A DNA stretch of 44,798 bases. It comes from Sphingobium trunci (GTDB taxonomy: Bacteria > Pseudomonadota > Alphaproteobacteria > Sphingomonadales > Sphingomonadaceae). Made by a program: the position numbers and the translations under genes. This document shows, one piece after another, positions 7,986 to 15,609 of the stretch (the first letter of the stretch is position 1; each line of letters opens with the position of its first letter). The notes beneath the pieces are model-generated. The model was not told where the DNA came from, did no database searches, and was given only the letters and a program-made list of their open reading frames with translations. The stretch lies in assembly GCF_022664535.1 (NCBI RefSeq), contig NZ_JAKUJY010000030.1:1-44798 (forward strand). Reading direction: 5' to 3'.

Positions 7986-8882
7986 ATGACGGCTTCGGGC
8001 GATCTTTGCGAAGGCTGGCGGCGGCATCTGATGCTCGACCGGCGGCGTTCGGCGCACACGGTGCGCGCCTATGTGGCGACGGCGGAGCGGCTGCTCGCCT
8101 TCCTGGAGGAGCATCGCGGCGAAGCGGCGACGGCGGCGATGCTGGCGGGCGTCGGCCAGGCCGACCTGCGCGCCTTTCTGACGGCGCGGCGGATGGACGG
8201 GATCGGCAATGCGTCGGCGGCGCGGGAATTGTCGGCGGTGCGCGGCTTCCTGAAGTTCATGGGTGGCGAGGAGGCGCGGGTGCCGCTGCTGAAAGGGCCG
8301 CGGGTGAAGCGGGGGCTGCCCCGGCCGGTGTCGCCCGACGAGGCGGTGGCGCTGGCGGAGGATATTGCCGAAACGGCGCGGGCGGAATGGATCGGCGCGC
8401 GGGACTGGGCGGTGCTGCTGCTGCTCTATGGCGCGGGGCTGCGCATCGGCGAGGCGATGGGCCTGACCGGGGCGGTGCTGCCGCTGGGCGAGACGCTGCG
8501 GGTGATGGGCAAGCGGGGCAAGACCCGGATCGTGCCGCTGTTGCCGCAGGTGCGGCAGGCATTGGAAAGCTATGTCGCGCTCTGCCCGTTCGGCATGGAG
8601 CGGGAGGCGCCGCTGTTCCGGGGGGCGCGGGGCGGGCCGCTGTCGCCAGCGCTGATCCGGCGGGCGGTGCAGGGCGCGCGCGGGCGGCTGGGGCTGGCGG
8701 AGCGGACGACGCCCCACGCGCTGCGGCACAGTTTCGCGACGCATCTGCTGGGGCGCGGCGCGGATCTGCGGTCGCTGCAGGAATTATTGGGCCATGCCAG
8801 CCTGTCCTCGACGCAAATCTACACGCAGGTGGATGCCGCGCATCTGCTGGACGTCTATCGCAACGCCCATCCGCGCGCCTAA
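7986..8882 (+). CDS. xerC: Tyrosine recombinase XerC
   Basis: Site-specific recombinase that resolves chromosome dimers at dif, working with XerD. I chose ATG 7986 (MTASGDL), giving 298 residues, because that is the normal XerC length and the upstream ATG at 7941 lies in the divergent promoter region. The N-terminal SAM-like core-binding domain covers roughly residues 10-95. The catalytic domain carries the expected residues: Arg in GAGLRIGEA, Lys in GKRGKTR, HALRHSFATHLL, the His of ELLGHASLSST, and the nucleophile Tyr in QIYTQVD. No att site, phage gene or cargo is nearby, which supports the housekeeping role over an integrase. Confidence 0.92.
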   Translation: MTASGDLCEGWRRHLMLDRRRSAHTVRAYVATAERLLAFLEEHRGEAATAAMLAGVGQADLRAFLTARRMDGIGNASAARELSAVRGFLKFMGGEEARVPLLKGPRVKRGLPRPVSPDEAVALAEDIAETARAEWIGARDWAVLLLLYGAGLRIGEAMGLTGAVLPLGETLRVMGKRGKTRIVPLLPQVRQALESYVALCPFGMEREAPLFRGARGGPLSPALIRRAVQGARGRLGLAERTTPHALRHSFATHLLGRGADLRSLQELLGHASLSSTQIYTQVDAAHLLDVYRNAHPRA

Positions 8883-9478
8883 CCTCTCGGTTTCCAGGTG
8901 ACGAGGCGCCAGAGATAGAAGAGCACCGCGCCGATCACGCAGGCGGTGGCGACGGGGCCGACATATTTGTCGATGTCGCGGAAATTCTGGCCGAGGAAAT
9001 AGCCAGCATAGGCGAGGATGATGTTCCAGACCAGGGCGCCGCCCGCCGTCCAGAGCAGGAAGCGCACATGGCCCATGCGGAACAGCCCTGCGGGCAGCGA
9101 GATCATGGTGCGGAAGGCGGGCATGAAGCGGAACACGAAGACGACGATCTGGCCATATTTGCCGAAGATATGATCGAGCGCCTCGACATCCCTCCATTCC
9201 AGCGTCGCCCAGCGGCCGTAGCGGTCGACGATCGGCTTGAGGCGGCCGAAGCCCAGCACATGGCCGATCAGATACCAGAAATAATTGCCGACGGTGGTGC
9301 CCACCGTGCCCGCGAACAGTAGCCAGCCCATGTCCATCCGCCCCTGGCCGACGCGGATGCCGCCTATCCCCATGATGAGTTCGGAGGGGATGGGCGGAAA
9401 GACGTTTTCGATGACCATCAGGGCGAACACGCCCCAATAGCCGCCCGCGTCGATCAGGCGCAGTACCCAGTCGGTCAT
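8879..9478 (-). CDS. DedA family membrane protein
   Basis: A 199-residue DedA/VTT-domain inner-membrane protein. The N-terminal motif GVFALMVIENVFPPIPSELIMGIGG is the conserved DedA re-entrant segment. Later FVFRFMPAFRTMISLPAGLFRM contains the F-x-R-F/PxxR pattern important in the family. Members are linked to undecaprenyl-phosphate or phospholipid recycling and membrane potential, but the substrate of this one cannot be stated. Its stop overlaps that of xerC tail to tail within CTAA. It starts 16 bp after the gshB stop, in the same direction, so it could be the promoter-distal end of the rsmI-yraN-gshB run. Confidence 0.9.
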   Translation of the reverse strand: MTDWVLRLIDAGGYWGVFALMVIENVFPPIPSELIMGIGGIRVGQGRMDMGWLLFAGTVGTTVGNYFWYLIGHVLGFGRLKPIVDRYGRWATLEWRDVEALDHIFGKYGQIVVFVFRFMPAFRTMISLPAGLFRMGHVRFLLWTAGGALVWNIILAYAGYFLGQNFRDIDKYVGPVATACVIGAVLFYLWRLVTWKPRG

Positions 9479-9494
9479 GATTGGGCGCTATAGC

Positions 9495-10469
9495 TCAGGC
9501 GGCCGCCCTCGCCGCGAGGCGAGCGTCGATCGCGTCCCAGATCATGCCGCCCGTATCGGTGCCGTTGAAGGCGTCGATCGAGACGATGCCGGTCGGGGAC
9601 GTCACGTTGATTTCCGTGAGCCATTCGCCGCCGATCACGTCGATGCCCACGAACAGCAGGCCGCGCCGCTTGAGTTCCGGCCCCATGGCGGCGCAGATTT
9701 CCAGTTCCCGGTCGGTGAGTTCGGTCTTGGCCGCCGAGCCGCCCACGGCGAGGTTCGAGCGAATCTCGCCCGCGCCGGGGATGCGGTTGATCGCGCCCGC
9801 CACCTCGCCGTCGATGAGGACGATGCGCTTGTCGCCCTGCGCGACGCCGGGAATGAAGGCCTGGACCATGAAAGGCTCGACCCAGGAGGCCTTGAACAGT
9901 TCCACCAGCGCGGAGAGATTCGCGCCGGACTGCCCGACATGGAAGACGGCGTTGCCCGCATTACCGTAGAGCGGCTTCACCACGACCTCGCCATGCTGGC
10001 TGAGGAAGCTGCGCACTTCGTCGAGGTCGCGGGTGATCATCGTCGGCGGCATGAAGCGGGCATAGTCGAGCACGAACAGCTTTTCCGGCGCGTTGCGGAC
10101 GGAGGCGGGGTCGTTCACCACCAGCGTCTCTTCCTGCACCCGTTCGAGCAGGTGGGTGGCGGTGATGTAGCTGAGGTCGAAGGGCGGGTCCTGCCGCATC
10201 AGCACGACGTCGACGTCGCGGCCGAGGTCGAGAAGCTCCGGCGCACCGAAGGCGAAATGGTCGCCGTCGACCTTCTGCACCTTGACCGGGCGCGCCTTCG
10301 CCAGCACGCGGCCGTCGCGATAAGTAAGGTCGGGCGCGAGATAATGATAGAGCCGATGCCCCCTCGCCTGCCCCGCCAGCATGATGTGGAAGGTCGAATC
10401 GCCCCGGATGTTGATGCCCTCCATCGGGTCCATCTGCACGGCGACGGTGAGCGGGTTGAGCTGGGTCAT
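9495..10469 (-). CDS. gshB: Glutathione synthetase
   Basis: Joins gamma-glutamylcysteine and glycine with ATP to give glutathione; cytoplasmic ATP-grasp ligase. The 324 residues match the bacterial enzyme length. Recognisable parts are the N-terminal VAVQMDPMEGINIRGDSTFHIML, the RQDPPFDLSYITATHLLE segment, VVKPLYGNAGNAVF in the ATP-grasp domain, and the C-terminal INVTSPTGIVSIDAFNG. It lies 35 bp downstream of the YraN gene on the same strand, an arrangement (rsmI-yraN-gshB) seen commonly in alphaproteobacteria, so the three are probably one transcript. Confidence 0.96.
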   Translation of the reverse strand: MTQLNPLTVAVQMDPMEGINIRGDSTFHIMLAGQARGHRLYHYLAPDLTYRDGRVLAKARPVKVQKVDGDHFAFGAPELLDLGRDVDVVLMRQDPPFDLSYITATHLLERVQEETLVVNDPASVRNAPEKLFVLDYARFMPPTMITRDLDEVRSFLSQHGEVVVKPLYGNAGNAVFHVGQSGANLSALVELFKASWVEPFMVQAFIPGVAQGDKRIVLIDGEVAGAINRIPGAGEIRSNLAVGGSAAKTELTDRELEICAAMGPELKRRGLLFVGIDVIGGEWLTEINVTSPTGIVSIDAFNGTDTGGMIWDAIDARLAARAAA

Positions 10470-10504
10470 TGGCCTTTACATTCCCTTCCAGTGCAGGAAG
10501 GCCC

Positions 10505-10858
10505 TTAGCCCCCATGCCAGACGTTGGCCAGATGGCGCGGCGGGCGGCCGGGCGCAAGGAGCATCACGTCGATTCGCATGTCGTCGCCCGGCTTTGCGAG
10601 GTCGTGGAACAGGATTTCCGCCGCCGCCGCGACGCGGGACAGGCGGCGTTCGTCTATGGCGAGGTCCAGCCCGGCGCCGGTGGCCCGCGCCTTCACCTCG
10701 ACGAAGGCGAGCATGCTGCCGCGCCGGGCGACCAGATCGACCTCTCCAGCAGGGGTGCGCATCCGGCGGCCGACGATCTGCCAGCCCTTCAAGCGCAGCC
10801 ACCAGCCCGCGATGCGTTCGGCCTGCCGGCCGCGCTTTTCGGCTGCTGGCCGTCTCAC
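10505..10858 (-). CDS. YraN family (UPF0102) protein
   Basis: A 117-residue member of the YraN/UPF0102 family, which has a restriction-endonuclease-like fold. The nuclease-type core GEVDLVARRGSMLAFVEVKAR is at about residues 43-63, with the E-x-D and E-x-K acidic/basic residues in place. The N-terminal part (GRQAERIAGWWLRLKGWQIV) is typical. The biological role is unsettled. Its start overlaps the rsmI stop by 4 bp (ATGA), so translation is coupled. The pairing with rsmI is conserved across many proteobacteria. Confidence 0.88.
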   Translation of the reverse strand: MRRPAAEKRGRQAERIAGWWLRLKGWQIVGRRMRTPAGEVDLVARRGSMLAFVEVKARATGAGLDLAIDERRLSRVAAAAEILFHDLAKPGDDMRIDVMLLAPGRPPRHLANVWHGG

Positions 10859-11697
10859 CCCTTGAGTTCCAGCGCGCGGTCGTAAAGGGCGCGGCGGTCG
10901 AGGCCGAGCTTCTTCGCGACTTCGCCCGCCGCCTTGGAGACGGGGAGGCGTTCCATCGCTTCGAGCAGGGCGGCGTCGGCATCCTCTGCGCTGGCGGGGG
11001 GCGCCTCGCCGGGAGGGCCGACGATGACGACGATCTCGCCCTTCGGCGGGGCGTCGGCGTAGCGGGCGGACAGCTGGCTGAGCGTGCCGGTCGCCGTTTC
11101 CTCGAATGCCTTGCTGATCTCGCGGCTGACGGCGGCTTCGCGGTCGCCCAGATGACCGGCCATGGCGGCGAGGCTTTCCGAGAGGCGCGGGCCGCTTTCG
11201 TAGAAGACCAGCGTGGCGCGCAGGGCCGCGACCTCGGCAAGGGCATCGCCGCGCGCCTTCTGCTTCGACGGCAGGAAACCCATGAACAGGAAACGGTCGG
11301 TCGGCAGGCCCGAAAGCGTGAGCGCGGCGATGGCGGCGCTGGGGCCGGGCAGCGTCGTGATCCGGCGCCCCGCCGCGCGGGCGTCGCGTACCAGCTTGTA
11401 GCCCGGATCGGAGATGAGCGGCGTTCCCGCGTCGGACAGCAGCGCCACCGATTCGCCCGCCATCCGCTCGACCAGGCGCGCGCGCACCCCTTCGGCACTG
11501 TGGTCGTGATAGGGGACCATCGGCCGGTCCGACCCGGCATGGCGCAGCAAACGTGCGCTGACCCGTGTATCTTCCACGGCGACCACGTCGGCCAGCCGCA
11601 GGACTTGCGCCGCGCGGGGGGTTAGGTCTCCAAGGTTGCCGATCGGCCCTGCAACGATGTAAAGCCCTGCCTCAAGCCTAGAAGTTTCAGTTTCCAT
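10855..11697 (-). CDS. rsmI: 16S rRNA (cytidine(1402)-2'-O)-methyltransferase
   Basis: Methylates the ribose of C1402 in the ribosomal P site using S-adenosylmethionine. The 280-residue protein shows the TP-methylase fold: GLYIVAGPIGNLGDLTPRAAQVL at the start, VVAVEDTRVSARLL, a central SDAGTPLISDPGYKLV block, and a C-terminal helix-turn-helix-like segment (SKAAGEVAKKLGLDRRALYDRAL). It is the promoter-proximal gene of the rsmI-yraN-gshB group. The divergent lipoprotein gene begins only 12 bp away if its first ATG is used, so promoters for both must lie partly inside coding sequence. Confidence 0.95.
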   Translation of the reverse strand: METETSRLEAGLYIVAGPIGNLGDLTPRAAQVLRLADVVAVEDTRVSARLLRHAGSDRPMVPYHDHSAEGVRARLVERMAGESVALLSDAGTPLISDPGYKLVRDARAAGRRITTLPGPSAAIAALTLSGLPTDRFLFMGFLPSKQKARGDALAEVAALRATLVFYESGPRLSESLAAMAGHLGDREAAVSREISKAFEETATGTLSQLSARYADAPPKGEIVVIVGPPGEAPPASAEDADAALLEAMERLPVSKAAGEVAKKLGLDRRALYDRALELKG

Positions 11698-11708
11698 AAG
11701 GACGCCAG

Positions 11709-12911
11709 ATGACAGAGACGGATGCCCCCCGGCAAGCGGACTTGTTCGCTTCCATGAAACGCGCCGGGCGGATTGTGTTCGCGGCCACCGCGCTGCTGGT
11801 CGCCGCCTGTCAGTCGATCGTGCCCAAGGGACCGGGTCCGGCCCAGCCCGCCGGGCCGGCCCAGACCGGGCCGGAAGTCACCGAAGGCCTGCCCACCGAC
11901 ACGCTGCGCCACCGCGTCGCGCTGCTGGTGCCGATGAGCGGACCCAATGCCGGGGTCGGCCAGTCGATCGCCAATGCGACCACGCTCGCCCTGCTGGATA
12001 CCAAGGCCGACAAGGTGCGGATCACCACCTACGACACCGGCATCGGTGCCGCGGCGGCGGTGAACAAGGCGCTGGCGGACGGCAACAAGCTGATCCTGGG
12101 GCCGCTGCTGGCGGAGGACGCCCGGATCGTGGGACCGATCGCGGCGCGGGCCAATGTGCCGGTCATCAGCTTCTCCAACGACACCAGCGTGGCCGGGAAC
12201 GGCATCTACATCATGGGCTACAATCCCAGCCAGTCGATCGAGCGGGTGGTGGAATTCGCCAGGGGCAAGGGCCTGTCGAAATTCGCCGCCCTGGTGCCCA
12301 AGGGCACCTATGGCGAGCGGTCGGGCACTTCGCTGCTGCACGCGGTCGAGGGCGCGGGCGGGACGGTCGTGTCGATGCAGACCTTCGACCGGACCCCGGC
12401 CTCGATCACGGCGGCGGTCAGGAAGTTGCAGGCGTCGTCCAGCTATGACGCGCTGCTGATCGCGGACAGCGGCCGGGTGGCGATGCAGGTCGCGCCGATC
12501 GTGCGGAAGAATGGCGGCGCGACGGCGCGGCTGCTGGGCACGGAATTGTGGAATACCGACAGCGCCATCGCCGCCAGCCCGGTGCTGCGCGGGGCCTGGT
12601 TCGCCAGCGTTTCGGACGGCCTCTACCGCCAGCTCGCGACCAAATATCGCGCGCGGTACGGCAATGCGCCGTTTCGGCTGTCGGCGCTGGGCTATGACGC
12701 GGTGCTGCTGACCGTGCGGATCGCGCGAGACTGGAAGCCGGGCACGACCTTCCCGGCGGCGCGGCTGCGCGATGCGGGCGGCTTTGCCGGGATCGACGGG
12801 GCGTTCCGCTTCGGGCGCGACGGGATTGCCGAGCGGGCGCTGGAAGTGTCCGAGATCGGCGCGGGGACGTTCACCGTCGTAGCCCCGGCACCGCGCGCCT
12901 TTGCCGAGTAA
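11709..12911 (+). CDS. LpoA-like penicillin-binding protein activator, lipoprotein
   Basis: Periplasmic-binding-fold lipoprotein related to the LpoA C-terminal domain, which in E. coli activates PBP1a from the outer membrane. The lipobox VAAC falls about 34 residues in if translation starts at 11709. AAGGA at 11698-11702 supports that start; ATG 11754 (MKRAGRIVFAATALLVAAC) gives a more conventional signal and leaves room for a divergent promoter. A proline-rich linker follows. Then comes the type-I periplasmic-binding fold with VALLVPMSGPNAGVGQSIANA and KLILGPLLAEDARIVGPIAARANVPVISFSND. The TPR half of enteric LpoA is missing, as in other alphaproteobacterial homologues. Confidence 0.8.
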   Translation: MTETDAPRQADLFASMKRAGRIVFAATALLVAACQSIVPKGPGPAQPAGPAQTGPEVTEGLPTDTLRHRVALLVPMSGPNAGVGQSIANATTLALLDTKADKVRITTYDTGIGAAAAVNKALADGNKLILGPLLAEDARIVGPIAARANVPVISFSNDTSVAGNGIYIMGYNPSQSIERVVEFARGKGLSKFAALVPKGTYGERSGTSLLHAVEGAGGTVVSMQTFDRTPASITAAVRKLQASSSYDALLIADSGRVAMQVAPIVRKNGGATARLLGTELWNTDSAIAASPVLRGAWFASVSDGLYRQLATKYRARYGNAPFRLSALGYDAVLLTVRIARDWKPGTTFPAARLRDAGGFAGIDGAFRFGRDGIAERALEVSEIGAGTFTVVAPAPRAFAE

Positions 12912-12916
12912 GCGGG

Positions 12917-13696
12917 TCAGCCCTTGATCCGTCCCGTCGGCAGGATCAGGGGCCAGTCGCCGCCGGGTTCGATACAGGCGGAAATGCCGTAGACGCTGGC
13001 GAGGCTCGCCTCCGTCAGCACATCGAGCGGCGCGCCGTCGGCGACCAGCGCGCCGCGATCCATCAGCACCAGCCGGTCGCAATAGCGCGCCGCCATGCCG
13101 AGGTCGTGCAGGACGGTGACGACAAGCGATCCGGCGCGGGCCTCGGCCTTGAGCAAGTCCATCACATCGATCTGATGTCCCGGATCGAGCGCCGCCAGCG
13201 GTTCGTCCGCGATCAGCGCGGGCGCGCCCACCGCCAGGGCGCGGGCGAGCAGGACGCGGGCGCGCTCGCCGCCGGACAGTTCGGTGGCCACCCGCCCCCT
13301 GAGGTGCAGGACGTCGGCACGGGCGAGGGCCGCATCGACCTGCGCCTCGTCCTCCGCGGACAGGCGGGACAGCGGCCCCAGATGCGGCATCCGGCCCAGC
13401 GCCACCAGCCGCTCGACCGCGAGCGGCCAGTGCAGCGTCTGGCCCTGCGGCAGATAGGCGATGCGCCGGGCGATCCCGCGCCGGGTGAATTGCCCGCTGT
13501 CGACGCCGTCGATCAGGACGGTGCCGCCGTCCCGTTTCACAAGGCCCAGCAGGGCGCGGATCAGGGTGGACTTGCCCGCGCCGTTGGGACCGATGATGCC
13601 GACCAGCCGGCCCGGCTCCAGCGCGAGGTCGATGCCGCGTACCGCCCGATAGCGGCCGAGGCGGACGGACAGGCCCTGCGTGCGGATCGTCACCAT
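12917..13696 (-). CDS. btuD: Cobalamin/iron-type ABC transporter ATP-binding protein
   Basis: ATPase of a FecCD/BtuCD-type importer, 259 residues. Walker A is GPNGAGKST (about residues 36-44), the signature is LSGGERARVLLARAL, and Walker B is PALIADEPLAALD. Its start overlaps the permease gene by 7 bp, so the two are coupled. Close to a cobalamin riboswitch, a BtuB-like receptor and a binding protein, the most likely cargo is vitamin B12 or another corrinoid. Iron siderophore transport uses the same protein family, so the symbol is an inference from context. The last codons form a 10-bp imperfect stem-loop. Confidence 0.85.
   Translation of the reverse strand: MVTIRTQGLSVRLGRYRAVRGIDLALEPGRLVGIIGPNGAGKSTLIRALLGLVKRDGGTVLIDGVDSGQFTRRGIARRIAYLPQGQTLHWPLAVERLVALGRMPHLGPLSRLSAEDEAQVDAALARADVLHLRGRVATELSGGERARVLLARALAVGAPALIADEPLAALDPGHQIDVMDLLKAEARAGSLVVTVLHDLGMAARYCDRLVLMDRGALVADGAPLDVLTEASLASVYGISACIEPGGDWPLILPTGRIKG
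12921..12952. terminator. Stem-loop in the 3' end of the ABC ATPase gene
   Basis: CCCTTGATCC (12921-12930) pairs with GGATCAGGGG (12943-12952), 10 pairs with one G-T wobble and a 12-nt loop. It lies in the last codons of the minus-strand ATPase gene and just beyond the stop of the plus-strand LpoA-like gene. No T-run follows on either strand. It may serve as a 3' end or RNA-stabilising structure for both transcripts. Confidence 0.35.
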
Positions 13697-14685
13697 AGCC
13701 GCCGCTCCCGCATCAGGTGGATCAGAAAGACCGGAACGCCGAGCAGGGCCGTCAGCACCCCCAGCTTGAGTTCGCTGCTGGTCGGGATCAGCCGCACGCC
13801 GATGTCCGCCAGCGTCAGCAGCACCGCGCCGCCCAGCATCGAGGGTAGCAGGATCGCCGAGGGCGAGCGGTCGGTGAACGGCCGCACCAGATGCGGCACG
13901 ATCAGGCCGACGAAGCCGATCGCGCCCGACACCGCCACCGCGCCGCCCACGCCGATGGCGACGCCCAGCATCATGCGCAGGCGGGCGTGGCGAAGATCGA
14001 TGCCCAGCGCCTGCGCGCCATCCTCGCCCAATGTCAGCGCGTCCAGCGTCCGGCCGTCCGCGATCAGCAGCGCCGCGCCGACGGTCACGCAGGGCAGCGC
14101 GATCCAGACATGGCCATAGCTGCGGTTTTCCAGGCTTCCCATCAGCCAGCTCATGATCTCCATCGCCGCGAAGGGATTGGGCGAGAGATTGAGCGACAGG
14201 CTGATCCCCGCGCCCGCGAGCGTCGCGATGGCGATCCCGGCAAGGATCAGGGTAAGCGGGCTTTCGGCAGGCCCGGCAAGCAGGAACAGCGCGCCGATGC
14301 CGATCAGGCCGGTCGATATGGCGAGCGCGGGAAGGAGCAGCGGGTGCATCTGGGCCAGCCCGAAATAGAGCGCGCCCACGGCCCCCAGCGCCGCCGCATT
14401 GGACGCGCCCAGCACCGAGGGTTCGGCCAGCGGGTTGCGCAGATAGCCCTGCAACGCGGCGCCCGACAGGCCGAGCATGGCACCGACGATCAGGCCCAGC
14501 AGCATGCGCGGCAGGCGCAGGTCCAGGAGGATGGCGCGGGCGACATCATCGCCGCCGCCGGTGAGGACGGCGATGATGCGCGCCGGGGACAGCGGCACCG
14601 CGCCGAGGGTCAGGGAACCGAGCGCGGCGAGCGCGGCGAGGGCGACGAGCGCAGGGAGGAGCAGGGGGTGCCGGCGTGCCGTCAT
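13690..14685 (-). CDS. btuC: Cobalamin/iron-type ABC transporter permease
   Basis: Inner-membrane permease of the FecCD/BtuC family, 331 residues with about ten hydrophobic helices. Characteristic segments are LRLPRMLLGLIVGAMLGLSGAALQGYLRNPLAEPSVLGASNAAALGA near the N-terminus and the coupling loop GAIGFVGLIVPHLVRPFTD, which contacts the ATPase. Its gene precedes and overlaps the ATPase gene. It is divergent from the binding-protein gene across about 100 bp that include a dispersed hairpin repeat. Corrinoid transport is inferred from the nearby riboswitch-controlled receptor. Confidence 0.88.
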   Translation of the reverse strand: MTARRHPLLLPALVALAALAALGSLTLGAVPLSPARIIAVLTGGGDDVARAILLDLRLPRMLLGLIVGAMLGLSGAALQGYLRNPLAEPSVLGASNAAALGAVGALYFGLAQMHPLLLPALAISTGLIGIGALFLLAGPAESPLTLILAGIAIATLAGAGISLSLNLSPNPFAAMEIMSWLMGSLENRSYGHVWIALPCVTVGAALLIADGRTLDALTLGEDGAQALGIDLRHARLRMMLGVAIGVGGAVAVSGAIGFVGLIVPHLVRPFTDRSPSAILLPSMLGGAVLLTLADIGVRLIPTSSELKLGVLTALLGVPVFLIHLMRERRLW

Positions 14686-14732
14686 GGCTTGCGAACCCGT
14701 CCTGTCTCGCTAAACCCGTGCCCCGCACACAT

Positions 14733-14758
14733 CATGCTCCTGCCAAGGCGGGAGCATG
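14733..14758. repeat. Dispersed GC-rich hairpin repeat
   Basis: CATGCTCCTGCC (14733-14744) and GGCGGGAGCATG (14747-14758) form a stem of 11 pairs out of 12 with a 2-nt AA gap. Small near-perfect palindromes of this type are scattered through sphingomonad chromosomes. Here it sits in the btuC/btuF divergent intergenic region. A role as an operator is possible but not supported. Confidence 0.55.
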
Positions 14759-14789
14759 GTGGTTCAAGAAGGCGAGAACAAGCGACCCG

Positions 14790-15605
14790 ATGCGGCATGG
14801 AAAAATCCTCACGGCCCTCTGCGCCCTCGCCCTCACCGCTGCCGCGCCAGCGCCCGCGCCGCCCCGGCATATCGTCTCGCTCAACACCTGCGCCGATCAA
14901 TATGTGCTGGCGCTGGCCGATCCGGGGCAGATCGCGGCGCTCAGCCCCTATGGCCATGATCCCGAACTGTCGGCGGCGGTCGGCAAGGCGCGGGCGCATC
15001 GCACGCTCAGGCGGCCCGCCGAGGAAGTGCTGGCGATCCGGCCCGACCTGCTGATCGGCTTTCCGATGGGCGGCAGCGTGGCGGGCGCGCCGCCCGGGCA
15101 GTGGCGGACCCTGGGTCTGGCGAGCGCGGACAGCTATGCGATGATCCTGATGCAGATCCGGCAGGTGGCGGCGGCGGTCGGGCATGTCGAGCGCGGGGAG
15201 GCGCTGATCCGGGCGATGGACCGGGATCTCGCCGCCCTGCCCCGCGCCCGGCGCGGCGGCGTTGCGGCCTATTATCAGCGGCGCGGCTACATGACCGGGA
15301 CCGGCACGCTGGTCGACGACCTGATGAAGCGGGTGGGCCTCGTCAACCTGGCGGGCAAGCTGGGCAAGCCGTCGCTGTCGCAGCTCTCCTTGGAAGAGAT
15401 GATCGCCGCCCGGCCCGACTGGCTGATCGTCGAGAGCGGCAGCGAGAAGGTCGTCGATCAGGGGACGGAGATGCTGCACCACCCCATATTGCGCGCCATC
15501 CCCCGCATCCGCGTGCCGCAGGCGTGGACCGTGTGCGGCGGCCCCGCCTATGTCGAGGCCGCGCGCAGCATCATGGCGCAGATCAACGCTGCGCCACGCC
15601 GGTAG
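14790..15605 (+). CDS. btuF: Periplasmic corrinoid/iron-complex binding protein
   Basis: Substrate-binding protein of the BtuF/FhuD class III fold, 271 residues from ATG 14790. That start gives a signal peptide (RHGKILTALCALALTAAAPAPA) directly followed by HIVSLNTCADQYVLALADP, the normal beginning of the mature domain. Upstream in-frame residues come from the hairpin repeat region and are unlikely to be translated. The two lobes are joined by a long helix around MDRDLAALPRARRGGVAAYYQRRGYM. It is divergent from btuC and convergent with the btuB-like gene, 4 bp apart. The ligand is taken to be B12 from context only. Confidence 0.85.
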   Translation: MRHGKILTALCALALTAAAPAPAPPRHIVSLNTCADQYVLALADPGQIAALSPYGHDPELSAAVGKARAHRTLRRPAEEVLAIRPDLLIGFPMGGSVAGAPPGQWRTLGLASADSYAMILMQIRQVAAAVGHVERGEALIRAMDRDLAALPRARRGGVAAYYQRRGYMTGTGTLVDDLMKRVGLVNLAGKLGKPSLSQLSLEEMIAARPDWLIVESGSEKVVDQGTEMLHHPILRAIPRIRVPQAWTVCGGPAYVEAARSIMAQINAAPRR

Positions 15606-15609
15606 ACGG

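Noticed and set aside
7986..8882. Tyrosine recombinase as a mobile-element or genomic-island integrase
   Set aside because: Length and motifs fit XerC, and there is no tRNA, att repeat, phage or cargo gene next to it.
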